Assembly (NCBI RefSeq): GCF_003260195.1
Contig: NZ_QEIH01000002.1
Location: 62,001-126,000, forward strand
DNA: 64,000 nt
Reading direction: 5' to 3'
Origin: Lutibacter citreus
GTDB taxonomy: Bacteria; Bacteroidota; Bacteroidia; Flavobacteriales; Flavobacteriaceae
Made by a program: the position numbers and the translations under genes. Position 1 is the stretch's first letter. Each line of letters starts with the position of its first letter. A model generated the notes under the pieces. It did not search any database. It was not told where the DNA came from and saw nothing but the letters and a program-made list of their open reading frames with translations. Positions 36,378 through 45,450 of the stretch are shown one piece after another.

Positions 36378-37577
36378 ATGGGATTAAAAGAAAAATTACA
36401 TAATATTAAAGAACAGAATAAGGACAAAAAGTGGTTACCTGCTTTTAGTGCTATTCATACTTTTTTATATACACCTAACGAAACTACACATTCTGGAGGT
36501 CACGTTAGAGCAGCAGACGATTTAAAAAGAACAATGAATATGGTGGTTTTAGCCCTTGTTCCTTGTTTAATTTTTGGAATGTTCAATACAGGTTATCAAC
36601 ATTATGCAGCTATTGGTGAAGCAGTAGATTTTTTATCTTGGGATGCATTTTTAATTGGTTTAATTAAAATATTGCCTTTAGTAATTGTATCATACGTTGT
36701 TGGTTTAGGTGTTGAATTTATATTCGCGATTATAAAAGGTCACGAAGTTGAAGAAGGTTACTTAGTAACTGGGATGCTAGTTCCATTAATTGTACCAGTT
36801 GATATTCCATTATGGATGTTATCAGTAGCTGTTATTTTTGGAGTAGTAATAGGAAAAGAAGTTTTTGGTGGAACTGGAATGAATATTCTAAACCCAGCAT
36901 TAACAATTCGTGCATTTTTATTCTTTGCATATCCAACTTGGATGAGTGGAGATAAAGTTTGGGTTCACGGAGCAGATCCTAGAGTTCAAAACTTAATTGA
37001 AGGTGCAAAACCAGATGCTATATCTGGAGAAACAGTTTTAGGGGCTTTGGCACAAGGTAAAGAATTAGCCTATTCGGTTTCAGATATGTTCTTTGGTTTT
37101 ATACCAGGTTCTGTTGGTGAAACTTCTACCCTGCTTATTTTACTGGCTGGTTTATTTTTAATCTTTACTAAAATTGGTAGCTGGAGAATTATGTTATCTG
37201 CAGTTATTGGAGCTTTAGTAATGGGATTAATATTTAATAGCGTTGTTAGTACAGGTTGGATAACTGAGAGCAGTAAATTCTATACACTTATGAGTACTGA
37301 ATTTTGGCATCACTTAATAATTGGTGGTTTTGCTTTTGGTGTGGTATTTATGGCTACAGATCCTGTAACAGCTTCACAAACAAATAAAGGAAAATGGATT
37401 TACGGTTTCTTAATTGGTTTTATTTCAATTATGATTCGTGTATTTAACCCTGCATATCCAGAAGGTGTAATGTTAGCCATTCTATTAATGAATGTGTTTG
37501 CTCCAACAATTGACCATTATGTGGTTCAAGGAAATGTAAAGAAAAGAATGAAACGTTTAAAAGCTAAAGTTGCATAA
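36378..37577 (+). CDS. nqrB: Na+-translocating NADH:quinone reductase subunit B
   Basis: A 399-residue membrane subunit with about ten transmembrane helices and part of the sodium channel. It has a covalent FMN on a threonine; the expected site is the GSVGETSTLL segment near residue 234-243. Other marks are GKEVFGGTGMNILNPALTIRAF and GFAFGVVFMATDPVTASQT. The flavin is added by ApbE, which is encoded at 42715. Confidence 0.97.
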   Translation: MGLKEKLHNIKEQNKDKKWLPAFSAIHTFLYTPNETTHSGGHVRAADDLKRTMNMVVLALVPCLIFGMFNTGYQHYAAIGEAVDFLSWDAFLIGLIKILPLVIVSYVVGLGVEFIFAIIKGHEVEEGYLVTGMLVPLIVPVDIPLWMLSVAVIFGVVIGKEVFGGTGMNILNPALTIRAFLFFAYPTWMSGDKVWVHGADPRVQNLIEGAKPDAISGETVLGALAQGKELAYSVSDMFFGFIPGSVGETSTLLILLAGLFLIFTKIGSWRIMLSAVIGALVMGLIFNSVVSTGWITESSKFYTLMSTEFWHHLIIGGFAFGVVFMATDPVTASQTNKGKWIYGFLIGFISIMIRVFNPAYPEGVMLAILLMNVFAPTIDHYVVQGNVKKRMKRLKAKVA

Positions 37578-37579
37578 CG

Positions 37580-38326
37580 ATGGAAAATAGAACAGATAAA
37601 AATTCATATACTATAATTTTCGCCATTGTTATGGTGCTAATTGTAGGTTCATTACTAGCATTTGCAGCTTCATCTTTAAAACCAAATATTGATGAAAACA
37701 AACGCTTAGAAAAGCAACAAAATATTTTGTATGCAATGGGCGTAAATGAAAATGATGAAAGCAGTGCTAATTTTGTTTCAACTGATAAAGCACCAGAATT
37801 ATTCAAAAAATATATTAAAAAACAATTGGTTATTCAAGATGGTAAAGTTACCGAAGACAACCAAGCGTATTTAATTGATATTAAAAAAGAACAAACAAAC
37901 GCAAAAGCAGGTATTGCAAGACGTTTACCTTTATTTGAAGGCGAAAAAGATGGTAAAACATTTTACATTGCACCAATTCGTGGTAAAGGACTTTGGGATG
38001 CTATTTGGGCTTATGTAGCTATGGACAAAAACATGGTAATACAAGGAGCTTATTTTGATCACAAAGGAGAAACTCCTGGATTAGGAGCAAACATTAAGCA
38101 ACGTTTCTTTATGGACGATTTTATTGGAGAGCATTTATTAGACAACTCAAATACTTTTAAAGGTATTGATGTTTCTAAAAGTAATGCCGATCCAAAAAAC
38201 GATGATAAAACAGATAACGAAGTAGATGCTATTGCAGGTGCAACTATTACTGGTAATGGTGTTTCAGCAATGATTAAAAGCGATTTAAAGCTTTACGAAC
38301 CGTTCTTTAAAAACTTAAAAAAATAA
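37580..38326 (+). CDS. nqrC: Na+-translocating NADH:quinone reductase subunit C
   Basis: A 248-residue subunit with one N-terminal TM (about 10-30) and a periplasmic FMN-binding domain. The ApbE flavinylation motif D-x-I-A-G-A-T ends at Thr222 (DAIAGATIT). GETPGLGANIKQRFF is also conserved. It starts two bases after nqrB. Confidence 0.97.
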   Translation: MENRTDKNSYTIIFAIVMVLIVGSLLAFAASSLKPNIDENKRLEKQQNILYAMGVNENDESSANFVSTDKAPELFKKYIKKQLVIQDGKVTEDNQAYLIDIKKEQTNAKAGIARRLPLFEGEKDGKTFYIAPIRGKGLWDAIWAYVAMDKNMVIQGAYFDHKGETPGLGANIKQRFFMDDFIGEHLLDNSNTFKGIDVSKSNADPKNDDKTDNEVDAIAGATITGNGVSAMIKSDLKLYEPFFKNLKK

Positions 38327-38333
38327 TTAATTT

Positions 38334-38981
38334 ATGGGACTTTTATCAAAAAAAGACGCCAAGTTAATCACTGATCCATTAGCAGATAATAATCCAATTA
38401 CTATTCAAGTACTTGGTATATGTTCTGCTTTAGCAATTACTGCTGAGTTAAAAGCATCTATTGTAATGGCTCTTTCGGTAATGGCAGTATTAGCAATTGG
38501 AAATGTTGTTATTTCTTTAATGAGAAACATTATTCCTTCTAAAATTAGAATAATTGTACAATTAGTTGTTGTTGCAGCTTTAGTAATTATTGTTGATCAA
38601 GTATTAAAAGCTTATGCTTATGAGTTAAGTAAAACACTTTCTGTATTTGTTGGTTTAATTATTACAAACTGTATAATTATGGGTCGTTTTGAAGCCTTTG
38701 CTTTAGCTAACGGACCTTGGAGATCTTTCCTTGATGGTATTGGTAATTCAGCTGGTTACGGTTTAATTCTAATTATTGTTGGGTTCTTTAGAGAACTTTT
38801 AGGTTCAGGAACTTTATTAGGATATAAAGTTTTTGGTGATCCAATAGAACAAACAGGATTATACGCTTATGGTTATGAAAATAACGGGTTTATGTTATTA
38901 TCACCAATGGCTTTAATTGTAGTTGGAATTATTATTTGGGTACAACGCTCAAGAAATGAATCTTTAATAGAAGAAAACTAG
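38334..38981 (+). CDS. nqrD: Na+-translocating NADH:quinone reductase subunit D
   Basis: A 215-residue integral membrane subunit with six helices, homologous to RnfE. ITNCIIMGRFEAFALANGPWRSFLDGIGN is the diagnostic half-repeat; a pair of conserved cysteines in NqrD/NqrE helices hold the central iron centre, and Cys is present in the TNCIIMG helix. Seven bases after nqrC. Confidence 0.97.
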   Translation: MGLLSKKDAKLITDPLADNNPITIQVLGICSALAITAELKASIVMALSVMAVLAIGNVVISLMRNIIPSKIRIIVQLVVVAALVIIVDQVLKAYAYELSKTLSVFVGLIITNCIIMGRFEAFALANGPWRSFLDGIGNSAGYGLILIIVGFFRELLGSGTLLGYKVFGDPIEQTGLYAYGYENNGFMLLSPMALIVVGIIIWVQRSRNESLIEEN

Positions 38982-38984
38982 AAT

Positions 38985-39698
38985 ATGGAATATTTAGAAT
39001 TATTTTTCAAATCGATATTTATAGATAACATGGTATTTGCAACATTCTTAGGAATGTGTTCTTACCTTGCAGTATCAAAAAAAGTAAGTACAGCTGTTGG
39101 TTTAGGAGCCGCTGTTATTTTTGTAATGTTAATAACAGTACCATTAAACTGGTTGTTAGATCATTATTTATTACAACCTGGAGCACTTTCTTGGTTAGGT
39201 GAAGAATATGCAAATTACGATTTAAGCTTCTTATCATTTATCATGTTTATTGCAACAATTGCAACCATGGTACAATTAGTAGAAATTGTGGTTGAAAAAT
39301 TTTCACCATCACTTTACAACTCTTTAGGAATATTTTTACCACTTATTGCGGTTAACTGTGCAATTTTAGGGGGATCATTATTTATGCAATCACGTGAAAT
39401 ACCAACTTTAGGTTTGGCAACTGTTTACGGTGTAGGATCTGGAATTGGATGGTTTTTAGCAATTTTAGCAATTGCTGCTATTCGTGAAAAAATTAGGTAT
39501 TCAAATGTTCCACCAGCATTAAGAGGCTTAGGAATTACATTTATCATTACAGGATTAATGGCAATTGGTTTTATGAGTTTTGGAGGTATGTTAACTGGAG
39601 GTGATAAAGAAGAAACAAAAGAAGATAAAACTGCACAAGTGGAAGTCTTAAAGAATAACACAGAAGTGTTCGCTAACAACATAAAAGTAAATAAGTAA
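38985..39698 (+). CDS. nqrE: Na+-translocating NADH:quinone reductase subunit E
   Basis: A 237-residue membrane subunit homologous to RnfA, with six helices, FLGMCSYLAVSKK and AVNCAILGGSLFM holding the conserved cysteines. The C-terminus is longer than usual, with an acidic, lysine-rich tail (KEETKEDKTAQVEVLKNN) of about 30 residues. Three bases after nqrD. Confidence 0.97.
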   Translation: MEYLELFFKSIFIDNMVFATFLGMCSYLAVSKKVSTAVGLGAAVIFVMLITVPLNWLLDHYLLQPGALSWLGEEYANYDLSFLSFIMFIATIATMVQLVEIVVEKFSPSLYNSLGIFLPLIAVNCAILGGSLFMQSREIPTLGLATVYGVGSGIGWFLAILAIAAIREKIRYSNVPPALRGLGITFIITGLMAIGFMSFGGMLTGGDKEETKEDKTAQVEVLKNNTEVFANNIKVNK

Positions 39699-39699
39699 T

Positions 39700-41010
39700 A
39701 TGATATTAGCCGCAAGTACAATAGGAACAGTAGTAATCACCGTAATTGCTTTTTTAATTATTACGCTTTTACTCGTTGGTTTATTATTAGTTGTAAAACA
39801 AAAACTATCACCTTCAGGACCTGTAAAGATTACCATTAATGGTGAAAAAGAAATTGAAGTAGCTTCAGGAAGTTCTTTGCTAACAACTTTAGGTTCGCAA
39901 AAAATATTTTTACCATCTGCCTGTGGTGGTGGTGGAACTTGTCTTCAATGTGAATGCCACGTAAATTCAGGTGGGGGTGAAGCATTACCTACTGAAACTC
40001 CCCATTTTACAAGAAAAGAATTACAACATGGTGCACGTTTAGCCTGTCAAGTAAAAGTAAAACAGGATATGGATATTACCATCCCTGAAGAAGTATTTGG
40101 TATTAAAAAATGGGAAGCAACAGTTGTAAGAAATTATAACGTTGCATCATTTATTAAAGAATTTGTAGTTAAAATCCCTGAAGATATGGGCTACAAAGCT
40201 GGTGGATATATTCAAATTGAAATCCCTGAATGTGAAGTGGATTTTAAAACTATGGATATTACTGCACATCCTGAAGAACATGAAACTCCAGATAAATTCC
40301 AAATGGAATGGGATAAATTCGGTTTATGGGATTTAAAAATGAAAAATGCAGAATTAGTAGAACGTGCATATTCAATGGCTTCTTATCCTGCTGAAGGAAG
40401 AGAAATTATGTTAAATGTTCGTATTGCTACTCCGCCTTGGGATAGAGCTAAAAATGGTTGGATGAGTGTTAACCCTGGTGTTGCATCTTCATACATTTTC
40501 TCTCGTAAAAAAGGTGATAAAGTAACAATTTCTGGACCTTACGGTGAATTCTTCATTAATGATTCAGATGCTGAAATGTTATATGTTGGTGGTGGAGCTG
40601 GTATGGCACCAATGCGCTCACATTTATATCACCTATTCAAAACATTAAAAACAAATAGAAAAGTTACTTATTGGTATGGTGGTCGTTCTAAACGAGAGTT
40701 ATTCTATTTAGAACACTTTTATGAATTAGAGAAAGATTTCCCTAACTTTAAGTTCTATTTAGTATTATCAGAACCAGCACCTGAAGATAACTGGGTGAAT
40801 AAAAAAGATGCTAACGATCCAAATGGAGACGGTTTTACAGGCTTTGTACATCAAGCAGTAATTGATGAGTACTTATCTAAACATGAGTCACCAGAAGATC
40901 TTGAATTATATTTCTGTGGACCTCCTTTAATGAACAAAGCAGTTCAAAAAATGGGTGAAGACTTTGGTTTAGCTGATGAGAATATAAGATTTGATGACTT
41001 CGGAGGATAA
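39700..41010 (+). CDS. nqrF: Na+-translocating NADH:quinone reductase subunit F
   Basis: A 436-residue NADH-oxidising subunit: TM anchor (about 8-32), a 2Fe-2S ferredoxin domain with Cys75, Cys81, Cys84 (CGGGGTCLQC) and Cys116, then a ferredoxin-reductase-like FAD domain (RAYSMASYPAEG) and NADH domain (YVGGGAGMAPMRSHL, YFCGPPLMNKAV). It starts one base after nqrE and closes the operon; a strong terminator follows. Confidence 0.98.
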   Translation: MILAASTIGTVVITVIAFLIITLLLVGLLLVVKQKLSPSGPVKITINGEKEIEVASGSSLLTTLGSQKIFLPSACGGGGTCLQCECHVNSGGGEALPTETPHFTRKELQHGARLACQVKVKQDMDITIPEEVFGIKKWEATVVRNYNVASFIKEFVVKIPEDMGYKAGGYIQIEIPECEVDFKTMDITAHPEEHETPDKFQMEWDKFGLWDLKMKNAELVERAYSMASYPAEGREIMLNVRIATPPWDRAKNGWMSVNPGVASSYIFSRKKGDKVTISGPYGEFFINDSDAEMLYVGGGAGMAPMRSHLYHLFKTLKTNRKVTYWYGGRSKRELFYLEHFYELEKDFPNFKFYLVLSEPAPEDNWVNKKDANDPNGDGFTGFVHQAVIDEYLSKHESPEDLELYFCGPPLMNKAVQKMGEDFGLADENIRFDDFGG

Positions 41011-41038
41011 TCCAATAAATTAAAAATAATATAAATAA

Positions 41039-41070
41039 AAATCCGATACACTTGTATCGGATTTTTTTAT
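41039..41070 (+). terminator. Intrinsic terminator of the nqr operon
   Basis: Perfect 9-bp stem ATCCGATAC (41041-41049) and GTATCGGAT (41054-41062) followed by a run of T, 29 bases after the nqrF stop. Confidence 0.92.
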
Positions 41071-41300
41071 GGTATAATTTCATATTTATTCTTTACCTAA
41101 AATAAGTTTTAAACGTTTTAAACAACCTAAAGTAATCTTACTACTAAATATATACTAATTTAAGAAAACACCCTCTTTTAACCTTATTTGCCTTCTTTAT
41201 ACATATTAGTTATACTTTCTTTTGAAAAACTAATATACACTTCATACCTCTCTTCCTTTCTTGTATTTCAAAAAATAATTTCATAATCTTATAAAAACAT
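41071..41300. other. Gene-free stretch after the nqr terminator
   Basis: About 230 AT-rich bases without an open frame of interest. It has a tandem pair of the 9-mer GTTTTAAAC at 41106-41123 and ends in the -7 box of the next gene. No RNA gene or mobile element was recognised. Confidence 0.5.
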
Positions 41301-41308
41301 TAAATTTG
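41301..41308 (+). promoter_or_regulatory. -7 box of the gene at 41313, nearly leaderless
   Basis: TAAATTTG matches TAnnTTTG; the ATG begins only five bases after its G. Transcription would start at or next to the start codon. Confidence 0.6.
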
Positions 41309-41312
41309 CATT

Positions 41313-41693
41313 ATGAGCAAAAAACCACTTTCAAAACAAGAATTACATAATTTAGCAATGAATATTGTTGGAAAAGATTTAAAAAACAAGGGATATGAGT
41401 TTTTAGCCGTAAATAGCCAGTTAAAAAGACATCCTCAATTTGTTTGTATAAACAAAAAAAATGAACGTTTTTTTGTTATTGTACAAGCCTCAGTTATTTC
41501 AGATTATGAAATTGAATATGATGTAATTTGGATGGAAACAATAAAATCTCATGCTAAAAAAAACCAAGCTAAAGTTATTTTTGCGGGTGTTGGGTTAGGA
41601 GACAAAACAGATAAGACTAAACCTCCATTGTTAAATGAAGAGTATCTTCTGCAGTATGAAGGTTTAAAATATTTAGATATTGAATTAAACTAA
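41313..41693 (+). CDS. Small conserved flavobacterial protein of unknown function
   Basis: A 126-residue soluble protein without signal peptide or membrane segment. HNLAMNIVGKDLKNKGYEFLAVNSQLKRHPQFV followed by FFVIVQASV and an AKVIFAGVGLGDK strand suggests a small restriction-endonuclease-like or alpha/beta fold, which is only a guess. I recall homologues being labelled a Na+-NQR subunit F, but nothing in the sequence (no Cys cluster, FAD or NADH motif) supports that name; it appears to come from gene position. It has its own promoter and terminator. Confidence 0.75.
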   Translation: MSKKPLSKQELHNLAMNIVGKDLKNKGYEFLAVNSQLKRHPQFVCINKKNERFFVIVQASVISDYEIEYDVIWMETIKSHAKKNQAKVIFAGVGLGDKTDKTKPPLLNEEYLLQYEGLKYLDIELN

Positions 41694-41722
41694 AAAACCA
41701 CGCTAAAGCGTGGTTTTTTTTA
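41692..41722. terminator. Bidirectional intrinsic terminator
   Basis: Perfect 9-bp stem AAACCACGC (41695-41703), TAAA loop, GCGTGGTTT (41708-41716), flanked by A and T runs, between the gene at 41313 (+) and the OmpA-family gene (-). Confidence 0.9.
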
Positions 41723-41739
41723 TAAAAATAATTAAATTC

Positions 41740-42579
41740 TTATTTTACTTTTTGTTCTAAAAGATCAAAAAATTGTTCTAATTGAGGCATTAAAACTATT
41801 CTAGTTCTTCTATTTCTAGCTCTACCATCAACAGTATCATTAGATTCTAATGGTTTGTACTCACTTCTACCTGCAGCAATTAAACGCTCAGGAGCAATAT
41901 TGAAATCTTTTTGAAGAACTCTAATTACAGAAGTTGAACGTTTTACACTTAAATCCCAGTTATCTTTAATACCTGCAGTACTAATTGGTTTGTTATCTGT
42001 ATAACCTTCAACCATAACTTCTAAATTTTCTTGAGCAGAAATTACGTCAGCAACTTTTCCTAATACTCTTTTTGCATCAGAAGAAATTGTTGCACTTCCA
42101 CTTTTAAATAATAATTTATCAGCAATAGAAATGTAAACAACAGTTTTTTCAACGTCAACTTGAATATCTTGATCGTTAAATCCATCTTTTAACACGCTTT
42201 TTAATTGGAAACCTAAAGCTAAGTTTATTGAATCTTTACGAGTCATAGCTTTTTGGATATGTTGAATGTACTCATCCTTTTTACCCATTTGAGCTAATGT
42301 TTCTTTAATATTATCTGAAGCAGACTTAGATAATACAGTTAAATTATCAACATACTGTAATGTATTCTCTTTGTCCTTTTTAAGGCCATCAACCTGTTCT
42401 TCCAAAGCAGAAACTCTACTTTCACTTTCAATTCGACATTTCATTAAATCAGCTTTTACATCAACCAATTCTTTGTTTTTCGAATTATAATTCCCTTCTA
42501 ATTCCGTGTATTTTTTTTGAGAAACACATGAACTCAACACAACTGATACTACTAATACCAATACAAAACTTTTTTTCAT
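41740..42579 (-). CDS. OmpA-family peptidoglycan-binding lipoprotein
   Basis: A 279-residue lipoprotein (VLSSC, Cys18) with a long coiled coil (about residues 25-125) and a C-terminal OmpA domain (about 140-270). The peptidoglycan contacts are in VMVEGYTDNKPI, NWDLSVKRSTSVIRVLQ and GRARNRRTRIVL. It probably ties the outer membrane to the cell wall. Single-gene unit. Confidence 0.92.
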   Translation of the reverse strand: MKKSFVLVLVVSVVLSSCVSQKKYTELEGNYNSKNKELVDVKADLMKCRIESESRVSALEEQVDGLKKDKENTLQYVDNLTVLSKSASDNIKETLAQMGKKDEYIQHIQKAMTRKDSINLALGFQLKSVLKDGFNDQDIQVDVEKTVVYISIADKLLFKSGSATISSDAKRVLGKVADVISAQENLEVMVEGYTDNKPISTAGIKDNWDLSVKRSTSVIRVLQKDFNIAPERLIAAGRSEYKPLESNDTVDGRARNRRTRIVLMPQLEQFFDLLEQKVK

Positions 42580-42680
42580 AATATTTACTATCTGATTTAA
42601 AACGTAAAGTTATAAAAAAAGGAGATAAATTCTAACATATATTTTGCATTTTAAGAGCATTTTAAGAAAAATTTATATTA

Positions 42681-42688
42681 TACCTTTG
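42681..42688 (+). promoter_or_regulatory. -7 box of apbE
   Basis: TACCTTTG matches TAnnTTTG, 26 bases before the ATG at 42715. No -33 TTG at the right distance was found. Confidence 0.55.
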
Positions 42689-42714
42689 AAACCTTAAAAA
42701 AATTCTTTTTATAA

Positions 42715-43701
42715 ATGAAAAATTACTTACTTATTTTTAGCTTTTTAGTTCTAATTTCATGTTCAAATGCTCAAAATGAATTAAATAGTATTCAGGGGAA
42801 TGCAATTGGAACAACATATTCAATTAAGTTTTTAGATACCAATAATAAAAATTATAGTTTTGAAATAGATAGTTTAATACATGCTTTTAATAAATCTGCA
42901 TCAACCTATATTCCTACCTCAGATATTTCAAAAATAAACAAAGGTGATTCTACCGTTATAGTTGATGCCATTTTTCAAGAAGTTTTTAAAAAATCAGAAA
43001 GAATATATAATGAAACTGAAGGAGATTTTGACCCAACCGTTGGGGTTTTAGTAAATGCTTGGGGTTTTGGACCTGGAAAACAAATTGAAAAATTAGATTC
43101 TTTAAAAGTTAAGGAGTTATTAAAATATGTAGGTTTTAATAAAGTTGAATTAAAAAACAATAAAGTTAAAAAACTATATCCTGAAATTTATTTTGATTTT
43201 AACGCCATAGCTAAAGGTGCATTGGTTGATGCAGTTGGAAGATTATTTGAAAGAAATGGTATTAAAAACTATATGGTTGAAATTGGAGGAGAAATAAGAG
43301 CTCGAGGAGTAAATCAAAAAGGAGTTAATTGGACAATTGCCATAGAAAACCCAAATTTTGATGGAACTAGATCTTATGCAACTACTATTCATTTAAAAAA
43401 TGAATCTATTGCTACTTCTGGAAATTATAGAAAATTTAGAAGTTTAGAAAATGGACAAAAATATGTGCATACAATTAATGCTAAAACTGGTTTTGCCACT
43501 GAAAGTAACTTATTAAGCGCTTCTGTAATATCAAAATCAGACTGTGCTGATGTTGATGGCTATGCAACTGCTTTTATGGCAATGGGATTAGAAAAAACTA
43601 TAGAATTCTTAAAGAAACACAGTGAATTAAAAGCTTTTTTAATTCATGCAGACAAGAATGGAAAAATACAAACTATAAAATCTGATAATTTTGATAATTA
43701 A
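42715..43701 (+). CDS. apbE: FAD:protein FMN transferase
   Basis: A 328-residue lipoprotein (LISC, Cys16) of the ApbE family, which transfers FMN from FAD to a threonine in NqrB, NqrC or RnfG/D outside the cytoplasm. Marks are GNAIGTTYSIKF, DPTVGVLVNAWGFGP, DFNAIAKGALVDAVG, MVEIGGEIRARG and KYVHTINAKTG. It lies 1.7 kb after nqrF and its substrate is the nqr complex. The stop overlaps that of the convergent methyltransferase. Confidence 0.96.
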   Translation: MKNYLLIFSFLVLISCSNAQNELNSIQGNAIGTTYSIKFLDTNNKNYSFEIDSLIHAFNKSASTYIPTSDISKINKGDSTVIVDAIFQEVFKKSERIYNETEGDFDPTVGVLVNAWGFGPGKQIEKLDSLKVKELLKYVGFNKVELKNNKVKKLYPEIYFDFNAIAKGALVDAVGRLFERNGIKNYMVEIGGEIRARGVNQKGVNWTIAIENPNFDGTRSYATTIHLKNESIATSGNYRKFRSLENGQKYVHTINAKTGFATESNLLSASVISKSDCADVDGYATAFMAMGLEKTIEFLKKHSELKAFLIHADKNGKIQTIKSDNFDN

Positions 43702-44468
43702 CTTTTAGTACAGACTGGTAAAATCTCACCTTTCACAAGGCAATATTTTGTAATTAATTCTGAAGATATTTCAGAAGAATAATCAACCTCATCAACAGAA
43801 AACCCAACATTTCTCAATCTATTAAAATAATCTTTTCCGTAAACTCTTACATGGTCATATTGCCCAAAGTGTTTACTTCTTTCATTAGGTTCAGTAATTG
43901 AAAAATCTTCATAAGTAACATCCCTTTCCAAATCTTGTGGTATTTGAAAAATCCCCATACCTCCAGGTTTTAAAACCCTATATAATTCACTCATTGCTTT
44001 TTTATCATCTTCAATATGTTCTAACACATGATTGCAAAAAACAACATCAAAAGAATTATCTTCAAAAGGCAAATCACAAATATCAGCTTTAACATCTGCA
44101 ATTGGAGAGTATAAATCGGCAGTTAAATAATCTAAATTCTCTTGATTTTTAAATAGTTTTAAAAAACACTGTTCAGGAGCAATATGCAACACCTTTTTTG
44201 GTTCAGTAAAAAAATTTGTTTTCTCTTTTAGATATAGCCAAATTAGTCTATGTCTTTCTAAAGACAGCGTACTAGGAGAAAGCACATTGGGACGCTGTTC
44301 ACCGTAACCGTATGGTAAAAATTTCCTAAAACTTCTTTCATCAATAGGATCTGTATACCTAGAACCTCTATAATAGAAGGCAATAATTGGAGAAACCCAA
44401 TAACTAACCTTAATTAATATTGGGCGTGGTACCGCATTTAAAAAAAACTTAAACAATTTATTTAGCAT
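43698..44468 (-). CDS. Class I SAM-dependent methyltransferase
   Basis: A 256-residue protein with a methyltransferase-11 type fold. VLHIAPEQCFLKLF replaces the usual GxGxG loop, followed by DLPFEDNSFDVVFCNHVLEHIEDDKKAMSELYRVLKPGGMG, a classic motif. The N-terminal 60 residues are basic and hydrophobic. It starts one base after the stop of map. The substrate is unknown; lipids, quinones or glycans are all possible. Confidence 0.85.
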   Translation of the reverse strand: MLNKLFKFFLNAVPRPILIKVSYWVSPIIAFYYRGSRYTDPIDERSFRKFLPYGYGEQRPNVLSPSTLSLERHRLIWLYLKEKTNFFTEPKKVLHIAPEQCFLKLFKNQENLDYLTADLYSPIADVKADICDLPFEDNSFDVVFCNHVLEHIEDDKKAMSELYRVLKPGGMGIFQIPQDLERDVTYEDFSITEPNERSKHFGQYDHVRVYGKDYFNRLRNVGFSVDEVDYSSEISSELITKYCLVKGEILPVCTKS

Positions 44469-44469
44469 T

Positions 44470-45288
44470 TTACAATACTAAAGGTATTTGCCTAAATTCG
44501 TCTTCCTCTTCACTAACAATTCCCAACGCTTCGTATACATATTTAAAAGTAGATAATAATTCAGGTTTACCATTTACTATAGCTACATCGTGCTCAAAAT
44601 GTGCGCTTGGTTTGTTATCTCTTGTTAAAATAGTCCAACCATCATTTAATTGGTTAATTTTATGAGTTCCCAAATTCACCATAGGTTCAATTGCAACAAC
44701 TAAGCCTTCAACAAACTTTTTACCTCTACCTCTTTTACCATAATTTGGCATTTCTGGTCCTTCGTGCATTTCTTTTCCTAAACCATGCCCTACTAATTCA
44801 CGAACAATACCGTACCCTCTTTTTTCGCAATAATTTTGAATTGCAAAACCAACATCTCCTACTCTATTTCCTGCTTTAAATTGTCTAATTCCTTCGTACA
44901 AACTTTCTTTCGTTGTTTGCAGTAATTTTTTAGTTTCTTCAGCTACCTCACCTACTTCAAAAGTATATGCGTGATCACCATAAAAACCGTTTTTTAAAGC
45001 ACCACAATCTATTGAAATAACGTCTCCATCTTCCATTGGCTTATCATTAGGTATTCCGTGTACAACTTGAGCATTTGGACTCATACAAAGAGTATTTGGA
45101 AAATCATACAATCCTAAAAATCCAGGGATTGCACCATTATCACGAATAAACTCTTCAGCAAGCTTATCCAGATACAATGTAGATACTCCAGGTTTTACTT
45201 CTTTTGCTAATAATCCTAAAGTTTTAGATACTATTAATGCACTCTCGCGCATTAATTCAATTTCTTCAAGTGTTTTAATTCGAATCAT
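44470..45288 (-). CDS. map: Methionine aminopeptidase, type I
   Basis: A 272-residue metallopeptidase that removes the N-terminal Met. Metal ligands are visible in VISIDCGALKNGFYGDHAYTF (two Asp), RELVGHGLGKEMHEGP (His) and VVAIEPMVNLG and HFEHDVAIVNGKPELL (two Glu). Length normal for type I. It lies immediately upstream of the methyltransferase gene and probably shares its transcript. Confidence 0.96.
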   Translation of the reverse strand: MIRIKTLEEIELMRESALIVSKTLGLLAKEVKPGVSTLYLDKLAEEFIRDNGAIPGFLGLYDFPNTLCMSPNAQVVHGIPNDKPMEDGDVISIDCGALKNGFYGDHAYTFEVGEVAEETKKLLQTTKESLYEGIRQFKAGNRVGDVGFAIQNYCEKRGYGIVRELVGHGLGKEMHEGPEMPNYGKRGRGKKFVEGLVVAIEPMVNLGTHKINQLNDGWTILTRDNKPSAHFEHDVAIVNGKPELLSTFKYVYEALGIVSEEEDEFRQIPLVL

Positions 45289-45450
45289 CCTAAAATTTAT
45301 TAATTGTGCAAAGGTAAATCAAAAAAATAAAATAATCATTACACTAGTGAAATATAAGAATATTGCATATAGTTTAACTGACGCAAAATTTAATAGTTGC
45401 TAATTACTATATTCTTACTATTTTTATGAAATACTATTCAATTTCATATT

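Noticed and set aside
41106..41123. Two adjacent copies of GTTTTAAAC
   Set aside because: Only two units of nine bases without spacers in AT-rich DNA; not a CRISPR array or convincing iteron.
41313..41693. A second subunit F of the Na+-NQR complex
   Set aside because: No cysteine cluster, FAD or NADH motif; real nqrF is complete at 39700-41010. The name would come from gene position only.
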